DNA of 64,000 nt, taken from the NCBI GenBank assembly GCA_963930645.1, contig CAWVNO010001229.1, positions 85,172 through 149,171 of the forward strand, read 5' to 3'. Of the stretch, positions 60,600 to 64,000 are shown one piece after another (position 1 is the first letter of the stretch; each line of letters begins with the position of its first letter). This DNA is from Salticus scenicus (Eukaryota > Arthropoda > Arachnida > Araneae > Salticidae). The notes beneath the pieces are model-generated. The model saw only the letters and a list, made by a program, of their open reading frames with translations, was not told the DNA's origin and did not search any database. Both the position numbers and the translations under genes were made by a program.

Positions 60600-61694
60600 A
60601 TATGTGCAGATTCACAATATACTTTAAATTTTCGATATTTTTAAAAATATGATTTTTTGTGTTTTTCCCCTACATTCTTCTTTGAGCTGTAATTTCAAGC
60701 TGAGACCAACAATATAACACGTTTGCAACTTTTTATTTATTTTTTTTAATATAAAAAAGAAAAACCTTTTTACACATGAATGTTAAATTTAAAAATTATT
60801 CCTGTTTACGCTAAAATAGATGTCATAGATGATTTAAAATTTTATTTAGATTTAATTTTTTTTATAATGTTTTTTTAAATTTATCGAATTGTCTTATAGG
60901 TTTTTTCCCCTTTATTTTATCATCCACAAACTAAAATGAGCACAGTTTTAGTATAGAATCCCCTTGGCGACTTTTATTATTTTTTGCCACTTTGGTGATG
61001 AATTAAAATGGCTATTGCAATTGCATAATAAAAGACTTGCGAAAATCGCTCAAGCTATTTAGGAGCCAGTTTTCAAATTTCGTCAAGAGACCTTATACTA
61101 AAGCTGTTTCTTAATGTCAATGCATTTTTAGTTTATTTTGAAATGACCACGTTTCCAATCAACATAATGAACCTCAAATAATTGAATATCATTTATATTT
61201 TCTTAATAGCTGTATATGATAGCACTTAACCATGGCTTTGATTTGCTGAAAATACAGCACATCTTTAGTATGGGACTCCCTTGGCCAAATTTGTGACTTT
61301 TTTTTTCCCCCAATTTTTATTCATTCTTCCAAATAAAGAATGAATTTCATTTTCTTTATTTCAATAAATTGTTTTAGTAATGGCACCAGTTTACATTGTT
61401 ACTTTTCAGAATATTGGACGTTTGGTTTATTAGGCTTATTAATAAAGAAAATAAGCTTTTAAAAGATTAGCTTATTATCAAGTAGCAGCTTTTAAAAATA
61501 AATAAAATAAGCTTTTAAAAGATTCGCTTATTATGAAGTATCTGCTTATAAAAAAATCGCACTTATGTTGTTGCAAGTTGTGAATTTTTCATTTTTACTT
61601 TAACAGATGCTTACACATTACAGAGAGCCAAAAATAAATCTTATAGTGAAGAATATGGCATTTGAGAAGCCTTAAAAAGAAAAAAAATAATAAC
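60600..61694. other. AT-rich stretch with a TTGGCGACTTTTATT repeat
   Basis: CCCTTGGCGACTTTTATT and GATGAATTAAAATGGCTATTGCAATTGCA near 60960-61025 recur in part at 21840-21890 and inverted or partial at 59880-59970. Class unknown. No gene. Confidence 0.4.
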
Positions 61695-61696
61695 TA

Positions 61697-62476
61697 CCGT
61701 AATTTCGCGCATATAGTCCGCGGACTATGCGTGTTTAAAAAGCAAATTTTTTCACCCGCGGACTATAGGGTGGTGCGGATTATCTGCTAGTTATTCACAG
61801 TTCAAATCCTCAAAATCAGAAATAAACATGCGAATACTACGAACTGCCGATTCTGACGATCAAATATAAACATAAACAAAAGAATAAGACACAAAGAAAA
61901 CATCGTATCGTATATCGTATCGGTAGCGAACCATGGAGCATAAAGCAAAAAATCACTATTAGGATAGCATGCTGCTGAATATTCCTGCACTGTTATTTTT
62001 TAAATTATGTTCGCAAAATATCGTTGAAGTTTTACTGCTGAGCAATACCAATGACAAACTTTGAGATAATCTTCCAAAAAATATATCTCCTAGTGCTGAA
62101 TCACAGACAATCACCCATAGTGCATTTCTAGTAGGAAAGTAAAACTCACTCAATGACTCAACCATTCAACCGGGAATTCCGATAGAAAATGTAAACATCA
62201 ACTTTAAAGGTTTCTTTTAATGTATAATTTTTAAAATATGGTTTACTAATAACAAGTACTTCTTTTCTTTATACTATTTATTTAATAGTGGGAAAGCTTT
62301 AATATTTTCATACAAAACTACATAATATTGATTTACTTGCTGTTTTCTTGGGGTTATAATTTTCTCCCGCGGACTATACGATAGTGCGGACAATCTGATG
62401 ATATTTAAAATAATTTTTACATAAAACTTCACCTGCGGATTATACGATGGTGCGGACTATGCGCGCGAAATTACGG
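61697..62476. mobile_element. Tc1/mariner-like MITE with CCGTAATTTCGCGC ends
   Basis: CCGTAATTTCGCGCATATAG and (other strand) CCGTAATTTCGCGCGCATAG are inverted and flanked by TA (61695-61696, 62477-62478). The subterminal motif GCGGACTAT.. is repeated several times near both ends. 780 bp, non-coding. Confidence 0.78.
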
Positions 62477-62629
62477 TAATGGCTGGGCTACTTTTAAGTT
62501 AAAAATACAAGACAATTTAACATTTTTTTCTGGCAATCCTAACTGCATAAAATTTTATAGTCTAGATAAATGTTATTTTGTAATATATTAGAGGTGAAAT
62601 TAATAGTAAATTGAGGTAGATAGAGTGTA

Positions 62630-62650
62630 TGTGTGTGTGTGGGGGGGGGG
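62630..62650. repeat. (TG)n followed by G-run
   Basis: TGTGTGTGTG then ten G. Confidence 0.8.
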
Positions 62651-62694
62651 ATACATTTTTTTCTTCTCACAGATACAAAGTTTCAGCAGACGTC

Positions 62695-62840
62695 TAACAC
62701 ACAGACAGCCAGTTTCTGAATGGTCAAATCATGTGTGAAGCATCTTTAAACATGTAAAATCCATCGAAGACTAGAAGTTTAAAATTTTTACGAATCCAAT
62801 ACTTTCTTTTATGAATATTGAAGAAAGTAAAAATATGTTT
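62695..62840 (+). repeat. Interspersed repeat tail, copy 2
   Basis: Matches 50395-50550 in order and goes on through AATACTTTCTT...GAAAGTAAAAA. Likely the 3' end of a retroelement. Confidence 0.5.
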
Positions 62841-63690
62841 TAAAAGAATACCTCTTATAGACTTACATATATTTTTATAGGTTCTTGTAAAAATTGCTAG
62901 AAAAATTTCAAATTTAGGACGTATAAGGTTTGACTGGAAAAATTACAATTAAAAATATTTTTCCACAAATCATGACATACTATAGCAATAACTCTGTTTT
63001 CTGTGAATAATTAAGGCATTGAAAAAATTCAGCTTATATGTTTTAAAAAATTCTTTCAAATTTCTTCATGACAAATTAACTAAAACCTCTGATGAAGAAA
63101 TTACTTGAATATAAAATTATATAAAAAATAAGCTAACTGTTATATTAATAATTTAACCAGTCACCATGTTTAAACGAGTATAAATTTCAAATTAATCAAC
63201 TAATTAACTAACTAATTTTTAATTAAAAAGAAAAAGAAAGAACTCCATTAAATCAATAAACAATAATTTTAAAATTATAAAAATTTCCCGTTAAATTTTA
63301 AAATTTTAAGGTAAATAATTGGTAAAAATCACAAATTAAATACACAATAATAAATGAATAATTCAACAATAGGAAGAATTAGATAAAGTATTGTTAGGTG
63401 TGATAAAACCTCGTAATATGATAGATGCAATGCTATACAGCAAATACTGTATTCGGATGATATACATGTTTTATTTATAAAGCAATCGAACCCATAAGTA
63501 TTAGGAATAAATTATGTGATGTCGTGAATAAATCTTATGAAAATTTGACTACATTAATCATATTATTTATGGAACGCTGATTTTTTGGCCGATCACTTTT
63601 TTAATTTTTAGATGTATCTTTCTTTTCAAACACACTTTGAAATATCTGTTTAAGCAGAACTAAATATGAGCGATTTTATATATCTATGAG
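62841..63690. other. AT-rich sequence, nothing recognised
   Basis: No element ends, ORFs or RNA genes seen. Confidence 0.4.
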
Positions 63691-63932
63691 AAAATACAAC
63701 CATCGAGTGATTGTTTGTTTACTAACAAGCATGATTTTTCTCTGACTGCTGATTGGTTTGAGCGTCTCAAAAACGTCACTTCCTCTCGAATGCTTCGGAA
63801 TGATTTCGCATACGGAATTCAGTGTCGGCAGAATAGCAGTTTCCATTCGGATCGGGGGATCTAGACTCGATTCCGGTTGATGTCCATTCCGATTACGTTC
63901 CGTTTTCCGATTTGGGGAGAATACGGCTCTTT

Positions 63933-63992
63933 AACTTTGAGTTAAAGATCTTTAGTTAAGGATCCTTAACAGCGGACATCTGAATGTGGGGG
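63933..63992 (+). mobile_element. E2 right terminus, displaced from 40310
   Basis: AACTTTGAGTTAAAGATC through CATCTGAATGTGGGGG equals the last 60 bases of E1 (32317-32376) but for one base. TAA follows at 63993-63995 and matches the TAA before E2 at 32421. TCTTT occurs on both sides of the inserted DNA (40306-40310 and 63928-63932). Confidence 0.85.
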
Positions 63993-64000
63993 TAAATACA

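Larger units (their letters stand above)
53095..63926. mobile_element. Element B: about 10.8-kb insertion with CCGTATTCTCCCC ends
   Basis: CCGTATTCTCCCC at 53095-53107 is matched inverted at 63914-63926. Both ends continue into GC-rich, CGGAAT-rich sequence (53107-53290 and about 63780-63910). The terminus overlaps that of element A (GCCGTATTCTC), so A and B belong to related families or recombined. A short frame MADGLLLLEVCDRIVVVVL at 53294 follows the left end, without recognisable domain. Confidence 0.4.

Overview
This is an AT-rich, gene-poor animal genome window, most likely from an arthropod. An arachnid is my best guess, from base composition and transposon content; it is not proven. 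Intron-like splice sites, tRNA-derived SINEs with target-site duplications (TSDs), many poly-A/T and poly-G/C runs and one 200-N scaffold gap all point to a eukaryotic chromosome assembly. There are no bacterial operons and no intact long ORFs. The only host-gene-like coding piece I can support is one short exon (19344-19414) encoding the N-terminus of a THAP zinc finger and ending in a consensus splice donor. Its next exon is not visible, so much of the window may be intronic or intergenic.

Almost everything else is mobile DNA. Left part (1-24.6 kb): a Helitron 5' end, hAT-type non-autonomous elements (921-2053, 14676-16536 with a second element nested inside, and 8333-8509 inside a Helitron), a Helitron with internal tandem repeats (6882-9410), an 8-bp-TSD element (10540-11182), a tRNA-derived SINE (13276-13518), the THAP exon, and a 5.1-kb element with short terminal inverted repeats (19470-24572).

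Middle part (24.7-40.3 kb): two near-identical copies of an unfamiliar 7.7-kb element, here called E1 (24690-32376) and E2 (32424-40310 plus 63933-63992). They have inverted ends beginning CCCCCACATTCAGATG, subterminal palindromes, separate 3-bp TSDs (CAA and TAA), a Helitron captured inside both copies and no recognisable transposase.

Right part (40.3-63.9 kb): E2 is split just before its right end by 23.6 kb of foreign DNA, and the missing end reappears at 63933-63992. The insert looks like two further elements with related ends: A (40311 to about 53095) and B (53095 to about 63926). Inside A there is deep nesting: a foldback carrying two head-to-head tRNA-like genes (42850-44853) was hit by a hAT element (43164-44816, TSD ATATCAAC, with a broken transposase end). 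That hAT was in turn hit by a second foldback with two head-to-head tRNA-Thr-like genes (43903-44441, flanked by a 12-bp direct repeat). The order of events is E2, then A, then foldback 1, then hAT, then foldback 2. B carries further MITEs, Helitrons and SINEs.

All family names rest on visible ends, TSDs and short motifs; no database search was possible. The strongest candidates for something undescribed are the E family and the paired-tRNA foldback elements.
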